Assembly (NCBI GenBank): GCA_907165135.1 | Contig: OU015567.1 | Span: 7,259,001 to 7,323,000 of the forward strand | Source of the DNA: Oikopleura dioica | Lineage: Eukaryota; Chordata; Appendicularia; Copelata; Oikopleuridae | Length of the DNA stretch: 64,000 nt | Direction: 5' to 3' | Part shown: piece after piece, positions 1-10,720 of the stretch | How positions within the stretch are numbered: the first letter of the stretch is position 1 | Layout: each line of letters begins with the position of its first letter | Position numbers and translations under genes: made by a program | The notes under the pieces: model-generated | Database searches by the model: none | Told to the model about the DNA's origin: nothing | The model's input: the letters and a program-made list of their open reading frames with translations, nothing else

Positions 1-392
1 GAAGATCTAAAGAAAAACACTGTCTACTACAAAATGCGCGACGACGATGATCGATGCTTTACTGCTGATCATCCGACGATTGTTGCATTCTGGCAAGTCC
101 TGAACGATTTCAATACTGAGGAGCGGGTCAAGTTCTTGAAGTTTACGACCAGTTCGCCCAGAGCGCCATTGAGAGGCTTTGCAGAGCTCAATCCGCGGTT
201 CACGCTGATTAATACTAATGAAGGTAATCACCTCCCTCCCAATTTGAACCGAACTTTTCCCAAGATACATCACGGTTACCGTCTGCCTCAACATGCGTCA
301 ACTTGCTCAAAATGCCTCCCTATCCAAATCGCCAACTCCTAGAGGAAAAACTCCGCCTCGCGATCGAAGCTGTCACCTTCGAATTTTCCTAA
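1..392 (+). CDS. UBE3C-like HECT ubiquitin ligase, C-terminal end (copy A, partial)
   Basis: The window opens inside an exon. Exons are 1-223 and 265-392, with a 41-bp GT-AG intron. The product is the end of the HECT C-lobe, including the ASTC catalytic cysteine region and a terminal FELS-like ending (EFS). HECT ligases accept ubiquitin on this cysteine and pass it to substrates. The sequence resembles UBE3C and, less closely, UBE3B (for example [16 protein letters not shown]). The frame is intact, so this may be the end of the complete parental gene lying to the left. A polyadenylation signal AATAAA follows at 503-508. Confidence 0.88.
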
Positions 393-1573
393 ACGAAATC
401 GGACCTAACCAAAACTTGCATCTTACATGAACAAACTCGATGATTTTTCTGCTCTACAACTTCTTCACGGATAATTCTATATTCTTCCCTTTTTAAAAAT
501 CTAATAAAAAAAATGATGGAAATGAATCAACAAAGCTACAAAGGACTTTGTTCAAGTAATTATTGTAGCAGCATCCACGCGTTTAGCTTCAATTATCCGA
601 GCAATGGCAATTATCTCTCATGCGTTAAAAACAACATGCCTCTAATTAGGTTAAAGAATCCAGCTTCGTAAGTTGTTAGTACCATTTATTTTTGCTTTGT
701 AATCAGTAGCGATAGATAGATACTAGCGGCCAAGTCCTGCAGACCCCAAAACATCATTCCAGGGCATTGAGCTTCCAGCTTTAAAATTTACATGAAGATT
801 TTCGTCTATCATTTGCATCATCTTACGCTTTTTATAGGCAGAGAGCATCTTCGACCAGCTGCGACTCGAGATAGATCTGAAGGCAGCGTCGGAGCCCTTA
901 TCAGCAAGGAAGAATACTACTTTTCCGCTCTTCAATCCATTAGTAGGAAGTTGTTAGTGCTAAAAGGCCATCTTATCAGTTCGGAATTCGACCGTGTTTA
1001 GCTAACAATTCCTCCTTATCATATTCACGATATTTTCATAATTAGTACTTTGAGGTTTACTCGTGACGCTAGAATGATAAGATACTGTTTTATTTCTCTA
1101 CGTAAGTTCTTCAACCTCAATCGACTGATAGTACCCAGCCGATAGGCGGTTATTAAGTATATCTTTAATTTTGTCAAGCGGTTTTCCTGAAACAAGTAAA
1201 ATCCTTTTTAAAAACATGTTTTCTCCTGCTAGCTCTTAGGTCTTGATAAATAATAATCCGGAATTTCTTGCCCTGCTCCTTTTAACCCTTCAAAATTGCG
1301 CCATCATGTGGTCAGTAAGTCAATAGACGTGTATTGTGATTTTGCTGGTGTATTATAAATATACAGTGTGACGCGTTAAGACTATGTACAGTAGTTTTTT
1401 CTTCTTCTTTGCTGCATTGGCAATTTGGCAGGGTAAAAATTTCTTAAAAATTAATTCCCTGGCTGAGTTTTTTTAATTTTAAAAATTCAAAAAAATGGTG
1501 GAGGAATCAAAATGGACATGTTGATGATTTGTACAGATACTGCTCATAATTTTGAAAAGGAGGATTTGGGGGT
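393..1573. other. Spacer of duplication copy A
   Basis: No gene is confidently seen. A minus-strand open stretch at 723-935 is also open in copy B (about 4960-5160), with mostly conservative differences such as Ser/Thr and Asp/Glu, and an AG acceptor precedes it in both copies. It could be an exon of an unrecognised gene, but I cannot connect it to others. Confidence 0.4.
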
Positions 1574-1967
1574 TTAGATGGGAACATCGTAGCCGTCCGG
1601 ACTGTATGACTTCGACTTGGGGCCGAGGCCTTTAAAGTTGCCAAAGTGGACGTGATCGTAAGTCGACGGAACTTGGGAAAAGCTCATTGTTCGTTGGACT
1701 CCTCCGTTCATTCCGAAATGAGCTCCTGGAGGAATTCCCATTGGTCCAATGTGCCCATAAGGACCCGACATGGATGCCATAGAAGCGCGAGGATCCATCA
1801 TTCCCATCTTCAAATTTTCCATTGAGTAATTCATTCAAGAGAACAGAAATAGAATACCTGTTGTTGCATTTGAGGCGGCAAGTGGAAGGTTTCATAGTTG
1901 GACGGAATCTGGCTCTGCGGAGACATGTTGCCCAAGTGACTCTGGGTCTCGTAAGGGTGGTGCTGAC
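1574..1967 (-). pseudogene. 3' fragment of CCP receptor gene (copy A)
   Basis: Two minus-strand exons (1858-1967 and 1574-1807, 50-bp intron) encode the end of the cytoplasmic tail found complete in copy B at 5815-7672. It contains a Met/Gly/Pro-rich segment and the terminal motif YDVPI. The exon that should precede them, present at 6720-6801 in copy B, is missing because the duplication ends near 2215. Without a promoter or ectodomain this is probably a relic, although the reading frame is intact. Confidence 0.75.
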
Positions 1968-2210
1968 CTAAAACGCCAAAAGTGAGAAAATGAATCTAAT
2001 TACCCTCGGTGTTGATTTGATTCGCGTGTGCCCAAAAATATGCAAACACATACTTTTAACGTGGCTCCGCACGTTCACTTCTCGAGTGCCCGGGAAAAAT
2101 ATTCCGCCCCTTTAATTTTCCACGAGGATTTTTTACGAGAGCCTCTCATTAGAGAAAAAGATGGCCTTTTTGAAAGCTTGTAAAAACAGTATTAACAAAA
2201 TAGGCGCACC

Positions 2211-2510
2211 GGGCCGAAAGTTTTCGCCCGAGATTTAGAATAGAATTTTTTTCTACTCTTGTATTCGAGGCCCACAAACGCATTAATTAGCAACTAATTA
2301 ACGCTTTAAAATCGAAGAAAAAATTTTTTTTTTTTGAAAAATTTTTCGGAATCTTGGGCCGAAAATTTTCGCCCGAGATTTAGAATAGAATTTTTTTCTA
2401 ATCTTGTATTCGAGGCCCACAAACGCATTAATTAGCAACTAATTAACGTTTTAAAATCAAAGAAAAAAAAAAATTTTCTTGAAAAATTTTTTGGAATCTG
2501 GGGCCGAAAG
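2211..2510. repeat. 145-bp tandem repeat, two copies plus a partial third
   Basis: The unit starts at 2211, 2356 and about 2501. Each begins with GGGCCGAAA, continues through TTTTCGCCCGAGATTTAG and carries the imperfect palindrome TTAATTAGCAACTAATTAA and long A/T runs. The array sits exactly at the right edge of duplication copy A, so it marks a rearranged junction. Confidence 0.85.
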
Positions 2511-2526
2511 TTTTGGCTGCGCAAGA

Positions 2527-2906
2527 TTATTTTTTTAATAAACGGCAAATTTCATGGTGGGCTTTTTCGATGTTGCTCGACTCGCGGATGTAGAGCTGAT
2601 CGTGATTGACCAGAAAGTTGTTGTCTCTATAAGGAGAAGATGAGTTTTGATTCTCTTCCTTGCTGTCAAAAGACTTACACGAAGGAGCAGAGAAAGTGGC
2701 GACTGCAGAAGCGAATCAGAGTGAATCCAATGATCGAGAGCACTTCCAGTGTCACGTCCAAAAAGCAAGAGGTCAGATCGTGCGTCGTCTTCGGCAGTTC
2801 CGATTCAAATTTTCAATTTTCAAATTTATAGTACCTGTATCTTATTTTCTCCCACGATGATTTGATTTCCCTCGACGAGTTTGTTTTCAACACTGAAGCC
2901 CATCTG
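2527..2906 (-). pseudogene. 3' exons of an unrecognised gene, truncated
   Basis: Three joinable minus-strand exons are seen: 2835-2906, 2679-2788 and 2527-2626, with GT-AG introns of 46 and 52 bp. The reading frame is continuous and ends in ICRLLKK and a stop. The product has a hydrophobic middle and a charged end (NHDQLYIRESSNIEKAHHE). I do not recognise the family. Upstream the frame runs into the hairpin at 3028-3140 and then into the plus-strand HECT gene, so the 5' part appears to be lost at a rearrangement junction. Confidence 0.45.
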
Positions 2907-3027
2907 CTGAGCATCAATCCGAGCATTTATCAAAATTGAAAAAAAAAGAAGATTTTTTGTAGAAAAATAATTTAAATATCGCAAAAACCTAAACCTTATT
3001 GTAATTTTTATATCTTTGAATTTCAAA

Positions 3028-3140
3028 AAGCCAGCCCCTCCGGCCATTTCCCCACGGGGATTTGGCTGGAGGGGCTTTTTTACGTAAGGAGAGCCTTAGG
3101 CTGAAGTCGACCAAACGTAAAAAAGCCCCTCCGGCCAAAT
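3028..3140. repeat. Hairpin with about 25-bp arms at a duplication junction
   Basis: ATTTGGCTGGAGGGGCTTTT (from 3060) is the near-perfect inverse of AAAAGCCCCTCCGGCCAAAT (3121-3140). The arms continue into TTACG/CGTAA. A third partial arm, AGCCCCTCCGGCCATT, lies near 3031. The structure sits directly upstream of the first exon of the second HECT copy. Confidence 0.85.
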
Positions 3141-3162
3141 GCCTTGACGGAAATATTCTAAG

Positions 3163-4628
3163 TTCTCCGGAAGCAGCCGATGCTCGATGAATCCTCGCAA
3201 ATACAAAACGTCGCTAAAAATTTCTACGGCGCGCGTAATTATGATAAACAACTGATGACGATTCTGTCCTTTTTTCCCTTCGCGATTCCGTTTTCCAAGC
3301 GGATCACGATTTTTTATAATCTTCTGGAAAACGATCAAGCTCCCAATCCTTCCATGTTCCGTAACGACACAAGAAGAATGCGATATAGAATCAGGCGCGA
3401 CCGGGTTTTTGAAGATGCTTACTCGCAAATGTCCCATGCTGACTGGAAACACGATTTTGACATTGAAATTATGAACGATGGGCGCATCGAGCCTGGTTTC
3501 GGCCAAGGCGTGACGCGCTGGTTTACTGAGGCGTTGCTTCAAGCTGCTTTTGATCCTAAAGTCGGCCTGATGCTGCAGAATGAGAATGGCGAGCTCTATC
3601 CCAATCCTTTCGTCAGCCAAATTTATCCAGACTCTTTTGAGGCTTACTACAAGTATGGTTGAAGAAATAAGACTTTTTTTAATCTTTGAAGGTTTTTGGG
3701 AAAGATTCTCGGCTACATGGTCTACACGAAATCAATCAACTATCTACCTCTCTGTTCATTTTTCCTATCAAAAATCCTCCGTGGAAGTATCGAGCTCGAC
3801 CTTTCCGAACTTCAAGGACTCGATAAAGGTACCACTATTCAATTAGAACCCCCTTTTATCCCCTTTTAGAGCTTTACAAAAACCTGATGTATTTGAAATC
3901 AAATCCCGAGGAAATCGAATCAATGGGTCTCGATTTTACGGCGAATTTATCAGCCCTCGGCAATGCAGAAACTGTAGAACTGAAGCCAAATGGATCGAAC
4001 ATCCCCGTCGACAAATCTAACTACACAGAATTTATCATCAAAGTAGCGGATTTTCACTTGAACAAGGCAGTCGCTCGTCAATGCAACGGTAAAAGAGAAT
4101 AAAATATCCTTGTTGATTCCGTTTTTTAGCATTCCGCGCTGGTTTCTACTCAATCATCGACCAGGCATGGGTGAAGCTCTTCGACCAGCGCGAGTTCGAC
4201 ATTCTCATCCAAGGCGTCAAACAAGACATCGACATCGAAGATCTAAAGAAAAACACTGTTTACTACAAAATGCGCGACGACGATGATAGATGCTTTACTG
4301 CTGATCATCCGACAATTGTTGCATTCTGGCAAGTCCTGAACGACTTCAATACTGAGGAGCGGGTCAAGTTCTTGAAGTTTACGACCAGTTCGCCCAGAGC
4401 GCCATTGAGGGGCTTTGCAGAGCTCAATCCGCGGTTCACGCTGATTAATACTAATGAAGGTAATCACCTCCCTTCCAATTTGAATCAAACTCTTTCCAAG
4501 ATACATCACGGTTACCGTCTGCCTCAACATGCGTCAACTTGCTCAAAATGCCTCCCTATCCAAATCGCCAACTCCTCGAGGAAAAACTCCGCCTCGCGAT
4601 CGAAGCTGTCACCTTCGAACTTTCCTAA
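3163..4628 (+). CDS. UBE3C-like: UBE3C-like HECT-domain E3 ubiquitin ligase (copy B, probably 5'-truncated)
   Basis: Five exons: 3163-3652, 3692-3828, 3870-4088, 4130-4459 and 4501-4628, with introns of 39-41 bp and GT-AG ends. From the first Met at 3180 the protein is 428 residues, essentially one HECT domain. Recognisable parts are the N-lobe start ([13 protein letters not shown]), the YPNPF motif, LELYKNL-type helices, [12 protein letters not shown] and the catalytic ASTC motif ending in FELS. UBE3C proteins are near 1,080 residues, and no exons for the N-terminal half lie between 2.2 and 3.16 kb. An AG acceptor sits just before 3163 with a stop upstream in frame, so the copy either lost its 5' exons in the duplication or is expressed as a HECT-only protein. 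UBE3C fits better than UBE3B. Confidence 0.85.
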
Positions 4629-6458
4629 ACGAAATCGGACCTAACCAAAACTTGCGTCTTACATGAACAAACTCGATGATTTTTCTGCTCTACAACTTCT
4701 ATACGGATAATTCTATATTCTTCCCTTTTAAAACATCTAATAAAAAAATGATGGAAATGAATCAACAAAGGACTTTGTTCAAGTAATTATTGTAGCAACA
4801 TCCACGCGTTTGGCTTCAATTATCCGAGCAATGGCAATTATCTCCCATGCGTTAAAAACAACATGCCTCTAATTAGGTTAAAGAATCCAGCTTCGTAAGT
4901 TGTTAGTACCATTTATTTTTGCTTTGTAATCAGTAGCGATAGATAGATACTAGCGGCCAAGTCCTGCAGACCCCAAAACATCATTCCAGGGCATTGAGCT
5001 TCCAGCTTTAAAATTAACATCAAGATTTTCTTCTATGATTTGCATCATCTTACGCTTTTTATAGGCAGAGAGCATCTTCGACCAGCTGCGACTCGAGATA
5101 GATCTGAAGGCAGCGTCGGTGCCCTTATCAGCAAGGAAGAATACTAGTTTTCCGCTCTACAATCCATTAGTAGGAAGTTGTTAGCGCTAAAAGGCCATCT
5201 TATCAGTTCGGAATTCGACCGTGTTTAGCTAACAATTCCTCCTTATCATATTCACGATATTTTCATAATTAGTACTTTGAGGTTTACTCGTGACGCTAGA
5301 ATGATAAGATACTGTTTTATTTCGCTACGTAAGTTCTGCAACCTCAATCGACTGATAGTACCCAGCCGATAGGCGGTTATTAAGTATATCTATAATTTTG
5401 TCAAGCGGTTTTCCTGAAACAAGTAAAATCCTTTTTAAAAACATGTTTTCTCCTGCTAGCTCTTAGGTCTTGATAAATAATAATCCGGAATTTCTTGCCC
5501 TGCTCCTTTTAACCCTTCAAAATTGCGCCATCATGTGGTCAGTAAGTCAATAGACGTGCATTGTGATTTTGCTGGTGTATTATAAATATACAGTGTGACG
5601 CGTTAAGACTATGTACAGTAGTTTTTTCTTCTTCTTTGCTGCATTGGCAATTTGGCAGGGTAAAAATTTCTTAAAAATTAATTCCCTGGCTGAGTTTTTT
5701 TAATTTTAAAAATTCAAAAAAATGGTGGAGGAATCAAAATGGACATGTTGATGATTTGTACAGATACTGCTCATAATTTAGTGTTATTGCTTTTGAAAAG
5801 GAGGATTTGGGGTTTTAGATGGGAACATCGTAGCCGTCCGGACTGTATGATTTCGACTTGGGGCCGAGGCCTTTGAAGTTGCCAAAGTGGACGTGATCGT
5901 AGGTCGACGGAACTTGGGAAAAGCTCATTGTTCGTTGAACTCCTCCGTTCATTCCGAAATGAGCTCCTGGAGGTATTCCCATTGGTCCAATGTGGCCATA
6001 AGGACCCGACATGGATGCCATAGAAGCGCGAGGATCCATCATTCCCATCTTCAAATTTTTCATTGAGTATTTCATTCAGGAGAACAGACATAGAATACCT
6101 GTTGTTGCATTTGCGGCGGCAAGTGAAAGGTCTCATAGTTGGACGGAATCTGGCTCTGCGGGGACATGTTGCCCAAGTGACTCTGGGTCTCGTAAGGGTG
6201 GTGCTGACCTAAAACGCCAAAAGTGAGAAAATGAATCTAATTACTCTCGCTGTTGATTTGATTCGCGTGTGCCCAAAAATATGCAAACACATACTTTTAA
6301 CGTGGCTCCGCACGTTCACTTCTCGAGTGCCCGGGAAAAAATATTCCGCCCCTTTAATTTTCCACGAGGATTTTTTACGAGAGCCTCTCATTAGAGAAAA
6401 AAGATGGTCTTTTTGAAAGCTTGTAAAAACAGTATTAACAAAGTAGGCTCACCAGGCC
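4237..6458. repeat. Segmental duplication, copy B
   Basis: Direct repeat of 1-2215. It contains the HECT C-lobe, the spacer and the last two exons of the CCP receptor. Copy B keeps the full receptor gene on its right side, so for that gene copy B looks parental. For the HECT gene, copy A may be the parental end. Confidence 0.93.
4629..5814. other. Spacer of duplication copy B
   Basis: Counterpart of 393-1573. A polyadenylation signal AATAAA lies at about 4739. No convincing gene is seen beyond the conserved minus-strand open stretch near 4960-5160 noted for copy A. Confidence 0.4.
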
Positions 6459-7672
6459 GTGCGTAAAAAAAGGTGTCTACTTTTGTCAGAATAATGGATC
6501 CTTTGAGGTAATCCGGTAAATTCTCGCGCGTAAGAAAGCTCATTACAGATAGACGTAACGGTAATAAGATTTTTAGAGTAAGACTCGAGAAGCTTATTAG
6601 CGACACTTTAATGCCCGGGTATTAGACAAGTACTGCTCTAAGGATTCCGATAAGCACGTTTCAGCGCGTCTAAGGCGATTAAGGGTCCCCACAGCGATAA
6701 CTTCCCAGTTTGTTCTTACCATGCATCATAAGAGGATATCCACTAGCGTACGAGTCTGGCGAATTTCCACGCGCAAAGCTTGGGTCGAGCATTCCGGGTT
6801 CCTGAAAAAACACCAAAAGTTCAAGAGCGAAATGATTATAAGTTAGTGGCTACCGTGGAATAAATGTTATTTGGATTGTGGGGGAGATTGTGGTTGTCAT
6901 ACGCGCTGCCCTTCTTCCGATCGTGGCGGAGAGTTTCTTCTTCTGACGTTCCGGTCAGCAAAATGTTATAATTCAAAGGGATTAACCCATTTTTGAGTTG
7001 TTTTCTGACCCGTTCCTTGTGCTCTTCTAGCGTTGGCGCCGCGCAGGCCATTTTTGGTTTGCTCGTCGTCGATTTCCTCGTCTTTGGTTTGCGAGAACTT
7101 CGCGTAGGCAAAGGCGATCAAGCAAATCAAAATTAAACCGCCTACGAGCAAGCCTACGATGAGCATTGTGGTCGCTCCGCCGCCCACGCAGGCGACTTGG
7201 GCACTGGTTGCTCCGGCGGAGAGTGACCGGGGGATACTCCAGCCGCTTTCGAAACACGTGATCTGAAGGATATCGATAAGGATTTGGTATAGAAAGGGAC
7301 AGCTGATTTTTCGCAAGCTTGTCTCAAGTTTGAGATTTTTGAAGAAAAAGTCTCGATTCTAGTTTTGCCAAAAACATGGTTAAAGATGCGCTCAATGGTT
7401 AAAATGAAAATTTATTTAGGAAGTCGATGATAAGAGCGGTTCTTTAGAGAGCGTGGAACGTGGTCAATGATAAGTGACCACGAGTTGGCACTTGATCGCC
7501 TCCCAGCGCCGTTAGTACAGCTTATGGGTACTTACTCGGTCTATCGATGGTTTGTAGCCCCCGTCGCACTCGAGTCTGCATTTCTGCCCTGGTTTAGCGA
7601 TCCAAGTCGTCAGTTCAGGACAATTTAGGCGCCCGTGCTCGGGCCTCCGCAGCATTTGGCCGGAACATTGCA
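5815..7672 (-). CDS. Sushi/CCP-domain single-pass receptor with long tyrosine-rich tail (5' end not found)
   Basis: Minus-strand exons: 7536-7672, 7016-7262, 6854-6942, 6720-6801, 6099-6208 and 5815-6048. The ectodomain part is a Sushi repeat (CPELTTWIAKPGQKCRLEC, then ITCFESGW across an exon join). A transmembrane helix follows (MLIVGLLVGGLILICLIAF). The tail of about 175 residues has tyrosine motifs NIYST, SAYDN, PYETQ, NYETF and a terminal YDVPI; YDVP is a known Crk-type SH2 site. The intron 6943-7015 must start with GA rather than GT to keep the frame. The intron 6209-6719 is long (511 bp). Upstream exons with the signal peptide were not found between 7.7 and 9 kb. Confidence 0.75.
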
Positions 7673-10620
7673 CTAGAATCAAATGTTAAATTTTATTTTA
7701 TCAATAATTTATTTTTAAAAAACATATTAAAAGGTTAAAGGAAAGATTCGAGCAAAGGAAGTCTTCAAGGAAAAAATTTTTCTTGAACAAATTGACTTAA
7801 AAATAATAAAATATTTATAAATAAAAAAGTGACGTGATTAAATCTTAGCTAAGATTATAAATCTTAAAGTGACCGGAAGTCTCGCCAGGCTGGATCAGTG
7901 ATCGCTTAGGGCGGATAAGCCGTAATCACATCATCTTCTTGGACTTGTTTGGACCGCTTTGCCAAATAATTATCTCCAGCTTGGAGCAAAATATTTAGAA
8001 ATTGAGATCACATTTTTTTCGCTTTTGGGGTTTGTTCATCGGTGACTCGACGTGAACTTTAGGATTAACCTCAATTTAGCAAAATTAACAAAAAATAATA
8101 GAAGAAAAGTGAAGCTCAATTTTTCAATTTTAGACACTGTCAGGTTATCTTTGACGAAGCTGTTTGACGGAGCTGTATTAATCAAATTCTAATCACGAAA
8201 GAATTTGAAATGGAACTTCAGTCGAACAGTTGTTCACGTGACATTTCATTATTTGACAAAAGAAAGCATAATTGATACCGGTGAGACCAACGATCTCGAC
8301 GGTACCCTACTTCCCCACGGGGCCCCTCTTATTTTTTAATAAGGGTTTTAGTCGAGGTAATACTAAGGGAGTCTTATTAAGGGCAAGGGTTAGGGTTAGG
8401 GGCATTTTTTTGACTAGAAATCATGCCCAAATCGTTGGTCTCCTCGGTAACACCCCTTATAGTTATTTTAAAGCACTACCGTAACAGAGTATTTTTTAAT
8501 CTGAGCTAAGAAGATCGAGCTATTTACGAGTTATTTACAATCTTTCACCCGTAACAAGTGTTTTTACATAAATCTGCGTTCGATCCCCTTTTGCGAAAAC
8601 AAGCTACAAATATTCACGAAAGTTTCGGTCGACCCGTTAATTTTCTAAAGAACGAATTCGGGGAATCCAAAAAAATGCTAATTTACGTGATTCAATAATC
8701 GTGATGAAAGCTCTTTCAACCAGATGACCTTTTTCCCTGCCGCAACTTTTCGAACTTGTCGAGAACGCACTGAAATGTCACTTGCTGACAGTGAGAATGT
8801 CAAATGTCACTCCTTATAGTTCCATTGAAACCGAACTTTCTGAGTACAACACAGAGTTGGGACGTTTTTAGACTGGTTGATTTCGGTTCAAGATGAGCAA
8901 AGAATAATCTGAAATTGTCAATTTGATCATTGATCAGCAAGAGAAGATCTTGAATTTTCTCATTAGAGCAAATTCTTTTTGGTTGTATAAGAGTCTGAAA
9001 CGAGCTTGAAATTGCTACTATCGATCATCCTCGGAGAGAGATTCTCAAAATTACATCCGGTCGGGTTCTCTTGGAGGATCTTGGAAGGACTTTATGACAG
9101 GTTGAGCGGAGCTTTCCGCCGAATTATGAACATACTAATTCTCAGTCAAAAAAACTACTGCATATTTTATGTCTTAAGACCTTTAGACAGACTTGAAGCT
9201 ACAGTTCACTGACCTTCTCTTCAGGCATTAGAGTAAAGAGTACTGAGAAACCCTTGCCACAAAAATCATCGGTGCATTCGATATGCTAATAAAATGCTCG
9301 ATTCCCATTTCTAGCGATTTCTAATGTCGTGAGAGCGGAGGATATGCGCTGGACTGATATGGGCCCTCGTCCGTGAATCCTCCGCAAGAGTAGATATGAG
9401 TAGGAGCATCACTTTGTAACCGAGGCCGGATTAGATGCCTTTGCGGCCGTTCCATAACTTTTTAAAATGCGACGGGCAAAAAAAAAACGCTTCTAGCTAA
9501 ACAGCTCCACGTTTTGCACCTGCAGCTGCTTACGGCGAAATTATCAGCTACGACGTTCGAGTAAACTTTCTCTCTCACCGTAACCGTGAAAAATTTACGA
9601 TTGCTGCCCTTTTTCAAGCGGTTCACAGAGGCACTTTCTAAGTTTGATTCTTTCAATTTTTTGAGTCGAAAATTTCAAAGAGGAGGAAATTGAATCTGTT
9701 TAGATTTTTTGCCCACTGTTTCTAGAGCGAGCTAGCTGTTTTAGACTGCCCATCGCCAAGTTCTAATTTTCTGGTCGGTTTTAGTTTTCGCCGCAGCGGA
9801 CAGGCATAATTTGTCAACCCCGTCATCATGTAATGAACCGACGCCAAAACTAAGGCTATTTTGGGACCGTTGTTATTCGACCGGGCAAAAAAAAGAAGAA
9901 GCTACGGGTTTCTTGAGCATTTAAATCGATTCTTTGGCCAAAGACTCTCTTCAGTAAAAATGAGGATGAAATGCCTCGAGTGTTGTAAACATCGTAAATT
10001 ATAATTCCAGCGGTTTCTAGTTTCGAGTAAAGAGTACGCCGCGGAAATTCCTTTTCCATAACTTGGGATAGAACGTCCGCGCCACCTCATCTCCAAAAAG
10101 GGTTGAAAATGCTAATTTTACTTTAACCAAGTCTTTTTCAAAAGGATGTTAATTTTTTTTATCGCGAAAAAAGTCTGAAAAGTCCAAACTTTCTCAATCA
10201 TTTTTAGCCTTCTTATCTTGAAGTTTATGAATCCTCCCAACCGACTGATATTTTTCCTCAAAGCTCAGTTTCCTTCCAAGCAAATTTTCTTGCCAATTAA
10301 AATATTTTGGCCCGTTCCATTACATCACGCTCAAACATTTCTGTAAACACAATTATAATCTCCAAACTGGCCCAAATAAAACGTAATACCGTAAGTTAGT
10401 CGATCTTAAGAAAAATCAAAATTAGCCAAATTTATGCGAATTCGATTTTGATGCTTCCGAAGTGCTTCCGAAAAATGAACATGCCCGTCAAACATAATCT
10501 GACAGAATCTGCATTTTTGAAAGTGCAGTTTATTAATGAGCCTAAATTCTATAAGGGATGCTTTTCAAGTTTAGGTTTTAGGGTTGATCGAGGTCTTTTT
10601 GTTTCGAAATTTGGACTCAA
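7673..10620. other. Gene-poor region
   Basis: Missing 5' exons of the CCP receptor could lie here, but no exon with CCP cysteine spacing was seen. Small open stretches (for example 9006-9212 + and 9462-9656 -) have no domain, no plausible splice partners and low-complexity composition, so they are not called. Two TTAGGG units lie near 8390. Confidence 0.5.
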
Positions 10621-10720
10621 CCAAAAAATGGAAGTGTATTTTTGGATTACCAATAAGATTGCTGTATTTGGCCTACCGGCTAATCAAAACCCCAATCCAG
10701 AAAATCACTTCCTTTTTTGG
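10621..10720. mobile_element. MITE-like inverted-repeat element, copy 1
   Basis: About 100 bp that starts with CCAAAAAATGGAAGTG and ends with CACTTCCTTTTTTGG, so its ends are inverted repeats of about 27 bp with a few mismatches. The core (CCAATAAGATTGCTGTA, then CCTACCGGC) recurs in the element at 50321-50421. No coding capacity. Confidence 0.8.

Larger units (their letters stand above)
1..2215. repeat. Segmental duplication, copy A
   Basis: This stretch is nearly identical to 4237-6458, in the same orientation. Differences are scattered substitutions and a few small indels. It carries the last exons of a UBE3C-like gene (+), about 1.2 kb of spacer, and the last two exons of a CCP receptor gene (-). 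Homology stops near 2215, where copy A runs into 145-bp tandem repeats while copy B continues into the rest of the receptor gene. The left edge lies outside the window. Confidence 0.93.

Noticed and set aside
8386-8402. Two TTAGGG telomere-type units
   Set aside because: Only two units inside ordinary AT-rich sequence; no array and no evidence for a chromosome end.
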